A stretch of 64,000 nucleotides of DNA from Niveibacterium sp. 24ML (GTDB lineage: Bacteria > Pseudomonadota > Gammaproteobacteria > Burkholderiales > Rhodocyclaceae): NCBI RefSeq assembly GCF_026586805.1, contig NZ_JAPFHA010000019.1, positions 1 to 64,000 on the forward strand, in the 5' to 3' direction. The notes under the pieces were generated by a model. The model made no database searches and had not been told where the DNA came from. It saw only the letters and a program-made list of their open reading frames with translations. Below, in pieces: positions 8,477-16,995 of the stretch. Made by a program: the position numbers and the translations under genes. Within the stretch, counting starts at the first letter, position 1. Each line of letters starts with the position of its first letter.

Positions 8477-9132
8477 TCAAAACAACTGCGGATTCCGCGC
8501 CAGCCACTCGGCGCGTTCGGTGAACTTTGCGCGCCAGGCTTTGCCGAGCGCGGGGTGTTGCGCCCACGCTCGGATCAGGGCCGGGTTGGCGGCGGGGTCG
8601 AGGCGGGTGCGCCAGAGTTGTTCGATCGTGGGGTGGGTTTCGCTGCGGTCGATGAGCTGCAGCGAATCGCCGGGGCTGACGATGCCGCTTTCGATGACGC
8701 GGAAGTACCAGCCGATGCGGGCGCTGGCGGCGACGAAGGCGGGTGCTTCGGGTTCGTCGAGGCGCTTGGCGATCTTGTGGCAGGGCACGCGCGGCTGGTT
8801 GACTTCAATCCGGCAGGGGCCGAGCGCGCGAACACGTCGCCGAGCCGCACTTCGGTTTCAAGCCAGCCGTGATCCGAGAGGTTTTCGCCCAGATCGCCGG
8901 GGCCGAAGCGGGCGAGGGCGGGGAAGCGGGCGGCGAGCGCGGCGTAGTGTTCGGCGGGGTAGTAGTGCAGCGCCTGATCGGGCCCGCCGTGGAAGCGGCG
9001 GTCGGCCTGTTCGTCGCCGGCAAAGCCGTAGCGCCCGAGCCGCAAGGCGTCGGTGACCGTGCGCTTCTGCATCGCCGAGGAGCTGCCGTCGGGCAGTTGC
9101 GCGATGGCGCCGGTGAGGATCAGGGTAGGCAT
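8477..9132 (-). pseudogene. MOSC-domain protein, frameshifted
   Basis: The minus strand encodes a YiiM-like MOSC (molybdenum cofactor sulfurase C-terminal) protein in two frames. The N-terminal half (MPTLILTGAIAQLPDG, then GDEQADRRFHGGPDQALHYYP) runs from 9132 to about 8825. The C-terminal half (EVNQPRVPCHKI, then SARIGWYFRVIESG) continues in another frame to 8477. The family motif joining them, GD.F..G..+.EV.QPR.PC, is split inside an alternating GCGCGCG tract at 8824-8830. Removing one CG dinucleotide would restore a 217-residue protein of normal family length. This is either a recent mutation, a slippage-prone switch, or a sequencing error. The two halves otherwise look intact. Confidence 0.85.
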
Positions 9133-9273
9133 GGCGCGATTCTAGGGGCGCGCGGGTAACAAACGGAAACATGCCCCCCTGCAGGAGGAACACCTTTTCG
9201 GCGGGCCGGTGCTTCAATGCAAGTGCGGGGTCGGACATGGGCCCGACCCGGATCCGATGACAGGAGATTGATC

Positions 9274-9780
9274 ATGAAAAGCTTCAAGACACGCACCCTT
9301 GCTTTGATTGCGGCTGGCGTGGCCAGTGCGGCGCTGGCGCTGCCGGTGGCGGCCGGGCGCGGGGGCTGCCCGATGGATGGCGGCATGGGCATGGGCCCGA
9401 TGCGTGGCGACCCGGCACAGATGGAGCAACGCGCCGCCAAGCGCTTCGACGCGCTGCACGATGCGCTCAAGCTCAGCGCTGCGCAGGAGCCGGCCTGGAA
9501 GGCCTTCCGCGACAGCCGCACGGCCGACATGGCGGCGATGATGAAGAATCGCCCCGACCCGGCAGCGCTCGCAGCCAAGCCCGCGCCCGAGCGGATGGAG
9601 TTGATGCTGGAGCGCTCGAAGACCCACCAGGCGCAGATGGAAAAGCACCTGGCCGAGTTGAAGACCTTCTATGCGCAACTCACGCCGGAGCAGAAGAAGA
9701 CCTTCGACTCACACAGCATGATGATGGCGCATCGTGGTGGCAAGGGTGGTCGTGGCCCCGGCCCGGCACCGGCGCCGTAA
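9274..9780 (+). CDS. Spy/CpxP family periplasmic protein
   Basis: A 168-residue periplasmic protein. The start at 9274 is set by the CAGGAG site 8 bases upstream and by the signal peptide that follows (KTRTLALIAAGVASAALALPVAA). A Met/Gly-rich, possibly metal-binding stretch (CPMDGGMGMGPMRG) comes next, then amphipathic helices with an LTPEQ motif typical of LTXXQ (Spy/CpxP) proteins (about residues 139-147). The C-terminus is Gly/Pro-rich with MMMAHRGG. Family members act as ATP-independent chaperones or metal-stress sensors in the periplasm. No cpx-type two-component genes are adjacent. Confidence 0.8.
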   Translation: MKSFKTRTLALIAAGVASAALALPVAAGRGGCPMDGGMGMGPMRGDPAQMEQRAAKRFDALHDALKLSAAQEPAWKAFRDSRTADMAAMMKNRPDPAALAAKPAPERMELMLERSKTHQAQMEKHLAELKTFYAQLTPEQKKTFDSHSMMMAHRGGKGGRGPGPAPAP

Positions 9781-9813
9781 GTACCGCCAGCTTGTTCAGC
9801 GGGTAGCCAGTGA

Positions 9814-9839
9814 AAACGGCCGGGGAAACCCGGCCGTTT
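9814..9839. terminator. Bidirectional terminator
   Basis: An 11-bp stem (9814-9824 with 9829-9839) has a GAAA tetraloop, with A- and T-rich edges. It lies between the convergent Spy-like and old-yellow-enzyme genes and can serve both. Confidence 0.85.
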
Positions 9840-9859
9840 GTTTGCGTACTGCCCGGCAT

Positions 9860-10960
9860 TCAGGCGCTGAGCGCGGGGTAGTCGGTGTAGCCCTTGTCGG
9901 CGCCGCCGTAGAAGGTGGCGGCGTCCGGCGCGTTCAGCTCGGCGCCCTTGGCGAAACGCGCCGGCAGATCCGGGTTGGCCAGGAAGGCGCGGCCGAAGGC
10001 CACTGCGTCGGCAATGCCGGCGGCGATCAGCGCTTCGGCCTTGGCGTCGGTGTAGCCCCCGGCGAACACCAGCACGCCCTGGTAGCGGGCGCGCAGGCCG
10101 GCGCGGAAGGCGTCGGCGAGTTGCGGGCCGCCAGCCCAGTCCGGCTCGGCGACGTGCACATAGGCCAGCTTGCGGGCGTTGAACTGCTCGGCCAGGTAGA
10201 AGCCCATCGCTTCGGCTTCGGTATCGGCGATGTCGTTGAAGGTGCCGAAGGGCGAGATGCGGATGCCGGTGCGTTCGGCGCCGATTTCTGCGACCACCGC
10301 GTCCACCACTTCAAGCGTGAGGCGGGCGCGGTTCTCGACGCTGCCGCCGTAGGCATCGGTGCGCTGGTTGGGGCCGGTGCTCTGGAACTGATCGAGCAGG
10401 TAGCCGTTGGCGGCGTGAATTTCGACCAGATCGAAGCCGGCATCCACCGCACGGCGGGCGGCGGCGCGGAAGGCGGCAACGATGCCGGGCAGCTCGGCGG
10501 TTTCAAGCGCGCGCGGCAGGTCGGTTTGCACCATGCCCATGCTGCCGTCCGGATGCACGACGAAGGTTTGCGCGTTCGCCTGGATCGCCGAGGGCGCCAC
10601 CGGCAACTGCAGGTTCGGTTGCACATGGCGATGCGAGATCCGGCCAACATGCCATAGCTGCAAGGCGATGTGGCCACCGGCCGCGTGCACCGCGTCGGTC
10701 ACCAGCTTCCAGCCGGCTTGCTGTTCATCGCTGTGAATGCCGGGTGTCCAGGCGTAGCCTTGGCCTTCCGGCATCACCTGCGTGGCCTCGGTGACGATCA
10801 GGCCGGCCGAGGCGCGCTGGGCGTAGTAGGTGGCGTTGAGCGCCGTTGGCACATTGCCCGGTTGCGCTGCGCGCTGGCGGGTCAGCGGCGCCATGAACAT
10901 GCGGTTGGGCAGGGTCAGGCTGCCGAGTTTGAGGGGCGAAAACAGTTTCTTGTTGGTCAT
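9860..10960 (-). CDS. Old yellow enzyme family alkene reductase (NemA-like)
   Basis: A 366-residue FMN-dependent ene-reductase that would reduce activated alkenes, N-ethylmaleimide, nitrate esters or similar electrophiles with NADPH. The start at 10960 follows an AGGAG site. Visible family features are the FMN strand NRMFMAPLTR, ALQLWHVGR, the His/Asn substrate pair in EIHAANGYLLDQF, and the phosphate-binding end DAVAFGRAFLANPDL. The regulator gene lies directly upstream on the same strand, with a copy of the presumed operator in the 90-base gap, so expression is probably induced by electrophiles as in nemRA. Confidence 0.92.
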   Translation of the reverse strand: MTNKKLFSPLKLGSLTLPNRMFMAPLTRQRAAQPGNVPTALNATYYAQRASAGLIVTEATQVMPEGQGYAWTPGIHSDEQQAGWKLVTDAVHAAGGHIALQLWHVGRISHRHVQPNLQLPVAPSAIQANAQTFVVHPDGSMGMVQTDLPRALETAELPGIVAAFRAAARRAVDAGFDLVEIHAANGYLLDQFQSTGPNQRTDAYGGSVENRARLTLEVVDAVVAEIGAERTGIRISPFGTFNDIADTEAEAMGFYLAEQFNARKLAYVHVAEPDWAGGPQLADAFRAGLRARYQGVLVFAGGYTDAKAEALIAAGIADAVAFGRAFLANPDLPARFAKGAELNAPDAATFYGGADKGYTDYPALSA

Positions 10961-10993
10961 GGTGCGACTCCTGTGGGTGAGCTGCTTTGAAGG

Positions 10994-11012
10994 ATTAGAC
11001 CGGTCGGCTAGT
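10994..11012 (-). promoter_or_regulatory. TetR operator in front of the alkene reductase gene
   Basis: The 19-base site, read on the + strand as ATTAGACCGGTCGGCTAGT, matches the palindrome upstream of the regulator gene at 16 of 19 positions. It lies 34 bases before the reductase start. This suggests a second promoter controlled by the same TetR protein. Confidence 0.65.
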
Positions 11013-11050
11013 GGCCGGCCGCAAAAACGGGCCAAGGCGAATCAGGGGTT

Positions 11051-11647
11051 TCAGATCGCGTCGGCCCCCAGAATGTGGAGCGTGTGCGCCCACGCCGCTT
11101 CAAACGGTTGGGCGCTGCGTTGGGCCTTGGCGAGCACGCTGGCGCCAATCCACAACGTGTACAGCGTGACCGCGAGGCTCGCCGGCTCAAGCCCGCCGGG
11201 CAAAGATCCATCAAGCCGCGCGCCTTCGAGCGCCGCGGCGATGCGTGCGGTGACGCGGCGGGTGCCGACTTCCAGCGCTTGTCGCATCGGCTCGGACAAG
11301 TCGGCCACCTCGGCCGCCAGCTTCACCGCCAGGCATTGCTGCGCGCAGCCGCCGCCGTCGCGGTGGCGATCCATCCACTCGGCGAAGTAGGCCAGCACGC
11401 GGGCCCGGCCGGTGCCGGCCGGGCGGCTGAACTGTTCGTCGAGCTTGTCGAGGTAGCTGGCGAAGTAGCGTTCGAGCAGCGCCACGCCGAAGGCTTCCTT
11501 GGACGGGAACCAGTGATAGAACGAGCCTTTGGGCACCCCCGCTGCGGTGAGGATGGGGCCGAGCCCCACCGCCGAAAAGCCTTTGCCCAGGATCAGGGCT
11601 TCGGCGGTTTCGAGGATGTGCTCGCGGGTGTCGGTTGGGCGGTCCAT
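11051..11647 (-). CDS. TetR family regulator (NemR-like)
   Basis: A 198-residue repressor. The N-terminal helix-turn-helix spans about residues 8-52 (TREHILETAEALILGKGFSAVGLGPILTAAGVPKGSFYHWFPSKEAF), with the typical KGSFYHWF recognition helix. The ligand-binding C-terminal domain contains a Cys (GGGCAQQCLAV) that could sense electrophiles, as in NemR. Its own start lies 13 bases after a perfect palindrome, so autoregulation is likely. Cotranscription with the downstream alkene reductase is likely. Confidence 0.88.
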   Translation of the reverse strand: MDRPTDTREHILETAEALILGKGFSAVGLGPILTAAGVPKGSFYHWFPSKEAFGVALLERYFASYLDKLDEQFSRPAGTGRARVLAYFAEWMDRHRDGGGCAQQCLAVKLAAEVADLSEPMRQALEVGTRRVTARIAAALEGARLDGSLPGGLEPASLAVTLYTLWIGASVLAKAQRSAQPFEAAWAHTLHILGADAI

Positions 11648-11660
11648 GGGGGCGAACTGT

Positions 11661-11679
11661 ACTAGACCGGTCGTCTAGT
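11661..11679. promoter_or_regulatory. TetR operator (perfect palindrome)
   Basis: ACTAGACCGGTCGTCTAGT has 7-base half sites ACTAGAC/GTCTAGT around a 5-base centre. It lies immediately upstream of the TetR start, and a variant copy precedes the reductase gene. TAGACC-type half sites resemble the NemR box. Confidence 0.75.
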
Positions 11680-11703
11680 GCGCAAGTGTTGGCTGATCCG
11701 GGG

Positions 11704-13137
11704 TCAATCGCCGGTGGGGCGGACGGCCTTGAAGCGGGCCAGCGTGCGTTCGCGCGCGGCAGCGTGGTCGACGATCGGCTTCGGGTAGTCGCGCCCCAGG
11801 GTGCAGCGGTAGGCGGACTGGTCGATCGCGCTCATCAGCCAGGGTTCGTGGATCAGCTTGTCGGGCAGATCCGCGAGTTCGGGCAGGTAGCGGCGGATGA
11901 AGCGGCCCTGCGCATCGAAGCGCTGCGATTGCGTCACCGGGTTGAAGATGCGGAACCAGGGCTGCGCGTCGCAGCCGGTGGAGGCGGCCCACTGCCAGCC
12001 GCCGTTGTTGGCGGCGAGGTCGTAGTCGTTGAGCGTGTCGGCAAAGTAGCGCTCGCCGCGCAGCCAGTGGATGCCCAGATCCTTGGTGAGGAAGCTGGCG
12101 ACCACCATGCGCAGCCGGTTGTGCATCCAGCCGGTCTGGTTCAGTTGGCGCATCGCGGCGTCGACGATCGGGTAGCCGGTGCGCGCCTCGCACCATGCGG
12201 CGAACAGGCGCTCGGCCGCCTCGCCTTCTTCCCACTGCACCGCGTCGTACTCGCTGCGGAAGCTTTGCGTCACCACATCCGGCCGGTACCACAGCACCTG
12301 CTGGTAGAAATCGCGCCAGATCAGTTCGTTGAGCCAGACCTCGGCGCCTTCGTTGGCCTGTTCCTGCGCAAAGCGCGCCAGCTCGCGGATCGAAATGGTG
12401 CCAAAGCGCAGGTGGATCGAGAGGTAGGAGACGCCTTTCACCGCCGGGAAGTCGCGCGCGCGGCCGTAGTCGGCGATTCGCTGGCGGAAGTCGTCGAACA
12501 GTTGCCGCGCGCCGCGCATGCCGCAGGGCAGCTTCAGTTCGGCGAGGTTGCTTGGGGCAAAACCCAATTCGGCCAGGCTCGGGATCGACGCGGCGGGCGG
12601 CGCGGCAAGGTGGGCGGCATAGCGCTCAACCGGATAGGCCTTGAGATGGAAGGGCGTGAGTGCCTTGCGCCAGGCGTTGCGGTAGGGCGTGAACACCGAG
12701 AAAGGTTTGCCGGCGCCGGTGAGTACCTCGCTTTTCTCGAAGATCACCTGGTCCTTGAATGTGTGGAAGGCGAGCCCGGCGGCACCGAGCGCGCCGCGCA
12801 CCGCATCGTCGCGTGCCAGCGCAGCCGGCTCGTAGTCGTGGTTGGCATACACCGCCGACGCGCCCAGTTCCAGCGCGAGCGGCGGGATCGCCTCACGCGC
12901 ATCGGCGTGCCGCACGATCAGGCCGCCGCCCCGTGCGCGCAAGGCGGCATCGAGTTCGATCAGGCTCGCGTGGATGAACTCGACTCGGCGGTCGCGGCGG
13001 CTCGGCAGCGCATCGAGGATCGCGCGGTCGAAGACGAAGGCGCAGTACACCTGCGTGTGCGCCTTGAGTGCGTGGTAGAGCGCGGCGTGGTCGTGGTCGC
13101 GCAGATCGCGGCGGAACCACACAAGGGCAGCGGACAT
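11704..13137 (-). CDS. phrB: Deoxyribodipyrimidine photo-lyase
   Basis: A 477-residue CPD photolyase that splits UV-induced cyclobutane pyrimidine dimers using FADH- and an antenna chromophore. The start MSAALVWFRRDLR is the usual photolyase N-terminus. The FAD-binding region shows ELIWRDFYQQVLWYRP, TGYPIVDAAMRQLNQTGWMHNRLRM and the long DYDLAANNGGWQW segment with the conserved Trp and Asn residues. It is the last gene of the leftward slt-to-phrB run, 97 bases after pbpC. Confidence 0.96.
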   Translation of the reverse strand: MSAALVWFRRDLRDHDHAALYHALKAHTQVYCAFVFDRAILDALPSRRDRRVEFIHASLIELDAALRARGGGLIVRHADAREAIPPLALELGASAVYANHDYEPAALARDDAVRGALGAAGLAFHTFKDQVIFEKSEVLTGAGKPFSVFTPYRNAWRKALTPFHLKAYPVERYAAHLAAPPAASIPSLAELGFAPSNLAELKLPCGMRGARQLFDDFRQRIADYGRARDFPAVKGVSYLSIHLRFGTISIRELARFAQEQANEGAEVWLNELIWRDFYQQVLWYRPDVVTQSFRSEYDAVQWEEGEAAERLFAAWCEARTGYPIVDAAMRQLNQTGWMHNRLRMVVASFLTKDLGIHWLRGERYFADTLNDYDLAANNGGWQWAASTGCDAQPWFRIFNPVTQSQRFDAQGRFIRRYLPELADLPDKLIHEPWLMSAIDQSAYRCTLGRDYPKPIVDHAAARERTLARFKAVRPTGD

Positions 13138-13234
13138 GTCAGCTCGCAAAGAGAGGGTGGCTCAAAGACAACGGGGGCGTTGGCGAGTTCAGTCGCACGC
13201 TGCTCGCGTCGCAGCCTGCGGGCGTTGCGGCGGC

Positions 13235-15238
13235 TTAGCGTTCGGTGTCGCGGCTGGCGTGTTCGAGGGTGAATTCACGGCTGTCCCACACGCTGCCATC
13301 GGGGCTGCGCAGTTCCAGCCGGTAGCGGCCGGCGGGCGGCGCCCAGATGATGCGCGGACCTTCGCCGAGCAACTCGCCGTCGGCCCACCAACGGCCGCCG
13401 CGCGCAGCGGGCGTGGCCTCGAGCACCAGCGATTCGCCCGGATGCAGCACCACCAGCTGGGTGCTTGCTTGCGGGTGCAGGATCTGGCGCTCGCCGGTGG
13501 CAAATTCCGGTGGTGAGGACAAGGCGACTTCGGTGCCGCGCAGGAACCACTCGCGCCGCGCGGGTTCGATCGGCGGATCGAAGGCCACCACCGTGTTGAG
13601 CACACTGGCGGGCGTGCGCGGCGCGCGCGAAACTGGCAACGCGAGCTGGCGCTGCACTTCGCGCAGCCCGCGGCTGGCCAGCCGCGCCGGGTGTTCGCTG
13701 CCGCCGCCACTGCCGGCCACCAGCACCGCAATCGCGTAGCGTTCGCCGCCGCTGAAGGCAATGCTGGTTTCGTTGCCCGGATCGCTCATCCGCCACACCG
13801 TCTGCCAGCCCGATTCGGGGCTCAGCAGTTCGCTTGCGCCGCCGCGCTGGGCAAGATCGGCCAGCCATTCGCCGACGATGTAGCTGGTGTCGGCGCGCCA
13901 CAGCTTGCGCGCCGGCGCGGGCGGGGTGTCGCTCAACCAGCGCAGCGCCTGCCATTGCCCGCCGGTGCTGAAGGGGCGCAGCGCCTGGGTGGCCTGCAGC
14001 AGGTTCATTTCGGGCGCGGCGGTCGGATCGCGCGGCAGGTCGATGCCGGCTTGCCGCATCCGGTCGAGCGGCAGTTCGGCCAGGCCCAGCAGCGGCGCGA
14101 TCGGGTTGGCTTCGGCGTGCTGCACCAGCATCCGCAGGCTGCGCCAGGGCGCTTCGCCCTCGCTGCTGATCGGCAGCAGGCTGGCGCCGTGGGCGAGCTT
14201 GCGCTCGACCAGGTTGGCGGCGGCGAAGGGCATCCACAGCGCCGGCTGCATGCTGCGCACGCCGGCCACCGCGTCGATGTCGTCGGGCTCCAGGCCGCCG
14301 ACCCAGGCACGTACGCTGCCATCGGCCTGGTCCACGACGATGGCGGCGCTCGCCGTGATGCGCCGCGCGGATACCTGCAGCGCGTGGCGCAGTGCTTCGG
14401 TGGCGGCTTGCTGTGTGGCGCTGTCGAGCGTGCTGACGATGCGCTCGCCCCCGTTGTGCAGCAGGCGCCGCGCAAGCTGTGGGGCAAGCGTGAAACGCGG
14501 CCGGTTGCGCGGGGTATCGAGCCGTGGCGCCAGCTCGCTGACGCGCGGGCAGAGATTGGCCGCGTTCATCTTGCGTGCGCGGGCGCAGGCGCGCTTGGCG
14601 ATGCGGTCGGCGCGGGCGTTGGGGCTGGGCAGCAGGGCGGTGACCAGCAGCGCCTCGGGGCGGTCGAGCGAGCCAGGGGTCTTGCCGAAGAACACCGCGC
14701 TGGCGGCATGCACGCCCTGCAGATCGCCGCGGAAGGGCGCCAGGTTGAGGTAGGCCTCAAGGATCTGTGCCTTGGTCCAGCGCGCTTCGAGTTCCTGCGC
14801 GGCGAGGCCCTGATCCCACTTCTGCCCGTAGCTGCGGCGCCCGCCGGGGGTGTTGGGCAGCGCAATGGCGGGGTCGAGCAGGCCGGCCAGTTGCATTGTC
14901 AGGGTTGAGCCGCCGCGCTTGTTGTCGTGCCACAGGTTGTGCCACAGCGAGCCGACGAAGGCGCGCCAGTCCACGCCTTCGTGTTCGAAGAAGCGGCGGT
15001 CTTCAGCGGCGATCAGGGCTTCGCGCAGCGCGGGGGAGAACTGCGCCAGCGGCACCCATTCGAAGCGCCGTACCTTGAGGTTGAAACGCAGATCGGCAAG
15101 CGGCTCGCCGTTGCGGTCTAGCAGCAGCGCGTCAGAGGGCTGATGCGCGGCGCGCACCTGCTCGAAGCTGGGGAGCTGTGCCTGCGCGGCGCCGCACAGC
15201 AGCGCCAGCATGCAGGCGATCCGGCGCACACACCGCAT
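13235..15238 (-). CDS. pbpC: Penicillin-binding protein 1C with degenerate transpeptidase domain
   Basis: A 667-residue bifunctional-type PBP with a signal sequence or anchor at residues 1-20. The family 51 glycosyltransferase domain looks intact, with EDRRFFEHEGVDW (catalytic Glu), GGSTLTMQLAGLL and KAQILEAYLNLAPF. The C-terminal BiPBP_C domain is present (about 550-660). In the transpeptidase domain the three penicillin-binding motifs cannot be found. Where SxxK (GSTLKPF) should be, the sequence reads PALWMPF, so Ser is Ala and Lys is Met. The SxN block reads EANPIA, and KTGTS is replaced by RMSDPGNETS. The domain is also shorter than in E. coli PBP1C. I infer that only glycan polymerisation, or a binding role, survives. 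No alpha-2-macroglobulin partner gene is adjacent. It lies 4 bases after cca. Confidence 0.88.
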   Translation of the reverse strand: MRCVRRIACMLALLCGAAQAQLPSFEQVRAAHQPSDALLLDRNGEPLADLRFNLKVRRFEWVPLAQFSPALREALIAAEDRRFFEHEGVDWRAFVGSLWHNLWHDNKRGGSTLTMQLAGLLDPAIALPNTPGGRRSYGQKWDQGLAAQELEARWTKAQILEAYLNLAPFRGDLQGVHAASAVFFGKTPGSLDRPEALLVTALLPSPNARADRIAKRACARARKMNAANLCPRVSELAPRLDTPRNRPRFTLAPQLARRLLHNGGERIVSTLDSATQQAATEALRHALQVSARRITASAAIVVDQADGSVRAWVGGLEPDDIDAVAGVRSMQPALWMPFAAANLVERKLAHGASLLPISSEGEAPWRSLRMLVQHAEANPIAPLLGLAELPLDRMRQAGIDLPRDPTAAPEMNLLQATQALRPFSTGGQWQALRWLSDTPPAPARKLWRADTSYIVGEWLADLAQRGGASELLSPESGWQTVWRMSDPGNETSIAFSGGERYAIAVLVAGSGGGSEHPARLASRGLREVQRQLALPVSRAPRTPASVLNTVVAFDPPIEPARREWFLRGTEVALSSPPEFATGERQILHPQASTQLVVLHPGESLVLEATPAARGGRWWADGELLGEGPRIIWAPPAGRYRLELRSPDGSVWDSREFTLEHASRDTER

Positions 15239-15242
15239 GAGG

Positions 15243-16337
15243 CTAGATCAGCCCCTTCGCGACGGCCACCACGCGCGCATCGCGCACGCGGCGCGGGATC
15301 TCGCTTTTATCCATGCACAGTTTGGCAACCGCGCCGGCATCCACCGCACGGGCCCGTTCGAGTGCCTTGACGATGCGATCGAGCGGCACGCGCGGCACCA
15401 GATGGGCGGCGCTGGCCAGTAGTTCGGCAAAGCGGCTGCCACGGCGCCAGGCGTCGCAACGGTCGAACAGCGCGATCAGCGTGGGCGCATCGAGCGCGGC
15501 GGTTTTCTCGAAGAGTTGTTGCTCACTCCACAGCAGCTCGGCCAGTTCGCGGCATTCAGTGGGCACACGCAGATCGATGCAGATGGCTTCGACCGATGCA
15601 ACACTGTCGAGCGCCGCGGCCAGCAGCGCAAAGCGCCCTTCGAGCGGCAGCGTGCCGGCGTGATCGAGCCGGTGTGCGATCAGCTTGCCGGCCCGCGCCC
15701 ACGCGCTCTGCATGGCCGGCGCAAGCCGCGCGAGTGCGCCACACTGCGAGAGCACCTCGAACATGCGCGAAGGATGCGCGCTCATCAGCCCGCGCGAGAC
15801 TTCCTGCCAAACGCGTTCAGGCACCAGGTGGTCCACCTCGCCGGCATCCACCATCTGCCGCATCAGCGTCATGGTTTCGTCGGCCACGCTGAAATCGGCA
15901 AAGCGTGCGGCAAAGCGCGCCAGACGCAGGATGCGCACCGGGTCTTCGGAAAATGCCGGGCTGACATGGCGCAGCACTTTGGCCGCCAGATCGCGCTGGC
16001 CGCCCCAGGGGTCGAACAGCTGGCCGGTGGCTTCGTCGCGCGCCATCGCGTTGATCGTCAGATCGCGCCGCTGAAGGTCTTGCTCAAGGCTCACGTCGGG
16101 CGCGGCATGGACGCTGAAGCCGTGGTAGCCGGGGCCAGTCTTGCGCTCGGTACGGGCCAGTGCGTATTCCTCGTGCGACTGCGGATGCAGGAACACCGGA
16201 AAGTCGCGCCCCACCGGCTTGAAACCCTTGGCGATCATGGCTTCGGGACTGGCGCCGACGACCACCCAGTCGCGGTCGGCAATCGGCAGGCCGAGCAGGG
16301 CATCGCGGACGGCGCCGCCGACGACGTAGGCTTTCAT
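15243..16337 (-). CDS. cca: CCA-adding tRNA nucleotidyltransferase
   Basis: A 364-residue class II enzyme that builds or repairs the 3' CCA of tRNA. The start MKAYVVGGAVRDALLG is the family N-terminus and overlaps the TGA of the upstream GST gene (TGATG), implying translational coupling. Catalytic residues are visible in the VGGAVRD and DRDWVVVGA segments, with RRDLTINAMA and FDPWGGQRDL following, and the RILRLARFAARF helix. It is shorter than the E. coli form with its HD domain (about 410 residues): the C-terminal part reads SRFAELLASAAHLVPRVPLD and may be a reduced version. The gene is in a leftward operon with slt and pbpC. Confidence 0.93.
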   Translation of the reverse strand: MKAYVVGGAVRDALLGLPIADRDWVVVGASPEAMIAKGFKPVGRDFPVFLHPQSHEEYALARTERKTGPGYHGFSVHAAPDVSLEQDLQRRDLTINAMARDEATGQLFDPWGGQRDLAAKVLRHVSPAFSEDPVRILRLARFAARFADFSVADETMTLMRQMVDAGEVDHLVPERVWQEVSRGLMSAHPSRMFEVLSQCGALARLAPAMQSAWARAGKLIAHRLDHAGTLPLEGRFALLAAALDSVASVEAICIDLRVPTECRELAELLWSEQQLFEKTAALDAPTLIALFDRCDAWRRGSRFAELLASAAHLVPRVPLDRIVKALERARAVDAGAVAKLCMDKSEIPRRVRDARVVAVAKGLI

Positions 16338-16981
16338 CAGGCGGGCAATTCGTCGGAGGGCACGATCTCGGTTTCGGCCAGCGCACCGGCTTGCCATTCG
16401 CGCATCGCGGGGTGGGCGAGCATGGTCGCAAGGTAAGCGCCGGCTTCGCCGGTGGGTTCGACGCCATAGCTCATGAAACGGAAGCACACCGGGGCGAACA
16501 TTGCGTCGGCGGCCGAAAAGGCGCCGAACAGGTAGGGCCCTTGTTTGGCATAGCGGCGGCGGCAATCAAGCCAGATCGCGATGATGCGGGCGATGTCGGC
16601 TTCCGAGGCCGGCGTGCGGCCACGGCCGGGCAGGCTGCGGCGGATGTTCATCGGCATCTGGCTGCGCAGTGCCGCAAAGCCCGAATGCATTTCTGCGCAA
16701 ACCGCGCGGGCGTGGGCCCTTTGCGTGCTGGTTGCGGGCCACAGCTGCGGAAAGCGCTCGGCCATGGTTTCGATGATCGCGAGCGAATCCCACACGACGA
16801 GCGGGCCATCGATCAGGCAGGGCACCTTGCCCGAGGGCGAATGCGCAAGGATGCGTTCCTGCGTATCCGCCTGATCAAGCAGCACGCGGACTTCTTCGAA
16901 GGGCTGGCCGACCGCGCGCAGGCCGATCCATGCGCGCAGCGACCAGGACGAGTAGTTCTTGTTGGCGATGACGAGTTTCAT
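16337..16981 (-). CDS. Glutathione S-transferase family protein
   Basis: A 214-residue protein with an N-terminal thioredoxin-like GST domain (MKLVIANKNYSSWSLRAWIG, with the likely catalytic Ser near residues 11-14; then SGKVPCLIDG with the cis-Pro, and VWDSLAIIETMAE). A helical C-terminal domain follows (about 85-205). The short N-terminus beginning with Ile-Ala-Asn-Lys-Asn-Tyr resembles the beta/zeta-like GSTs of proteobacteria. The substrate is unknown. It lies 14 bases after the SDR gene, and its stop overlaps the cca start by one base. Confidence 0.88.
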   Translation of the reverse strand: MKLVIANKNYSSWSLRAWIGLRAVGQPFEEVRVLLDQADTQERILAHSPSGKVPCLIDGPLVVWDSLAIIETMAERFPQLWPATSTQRAHARAVCAEMHSGFAALRSQMPMNIRRSLPGRGRTPASEADIARIIAIWLDCRRRYAKQGPYLFGAFSAADAMFAPVCFRFMSYGVEPTGEAGAYLATMLAHPAMREWQAGALAETEIVPSDELPA

Positions 16982-16995
16982 CCGTGTGCCTTGGC

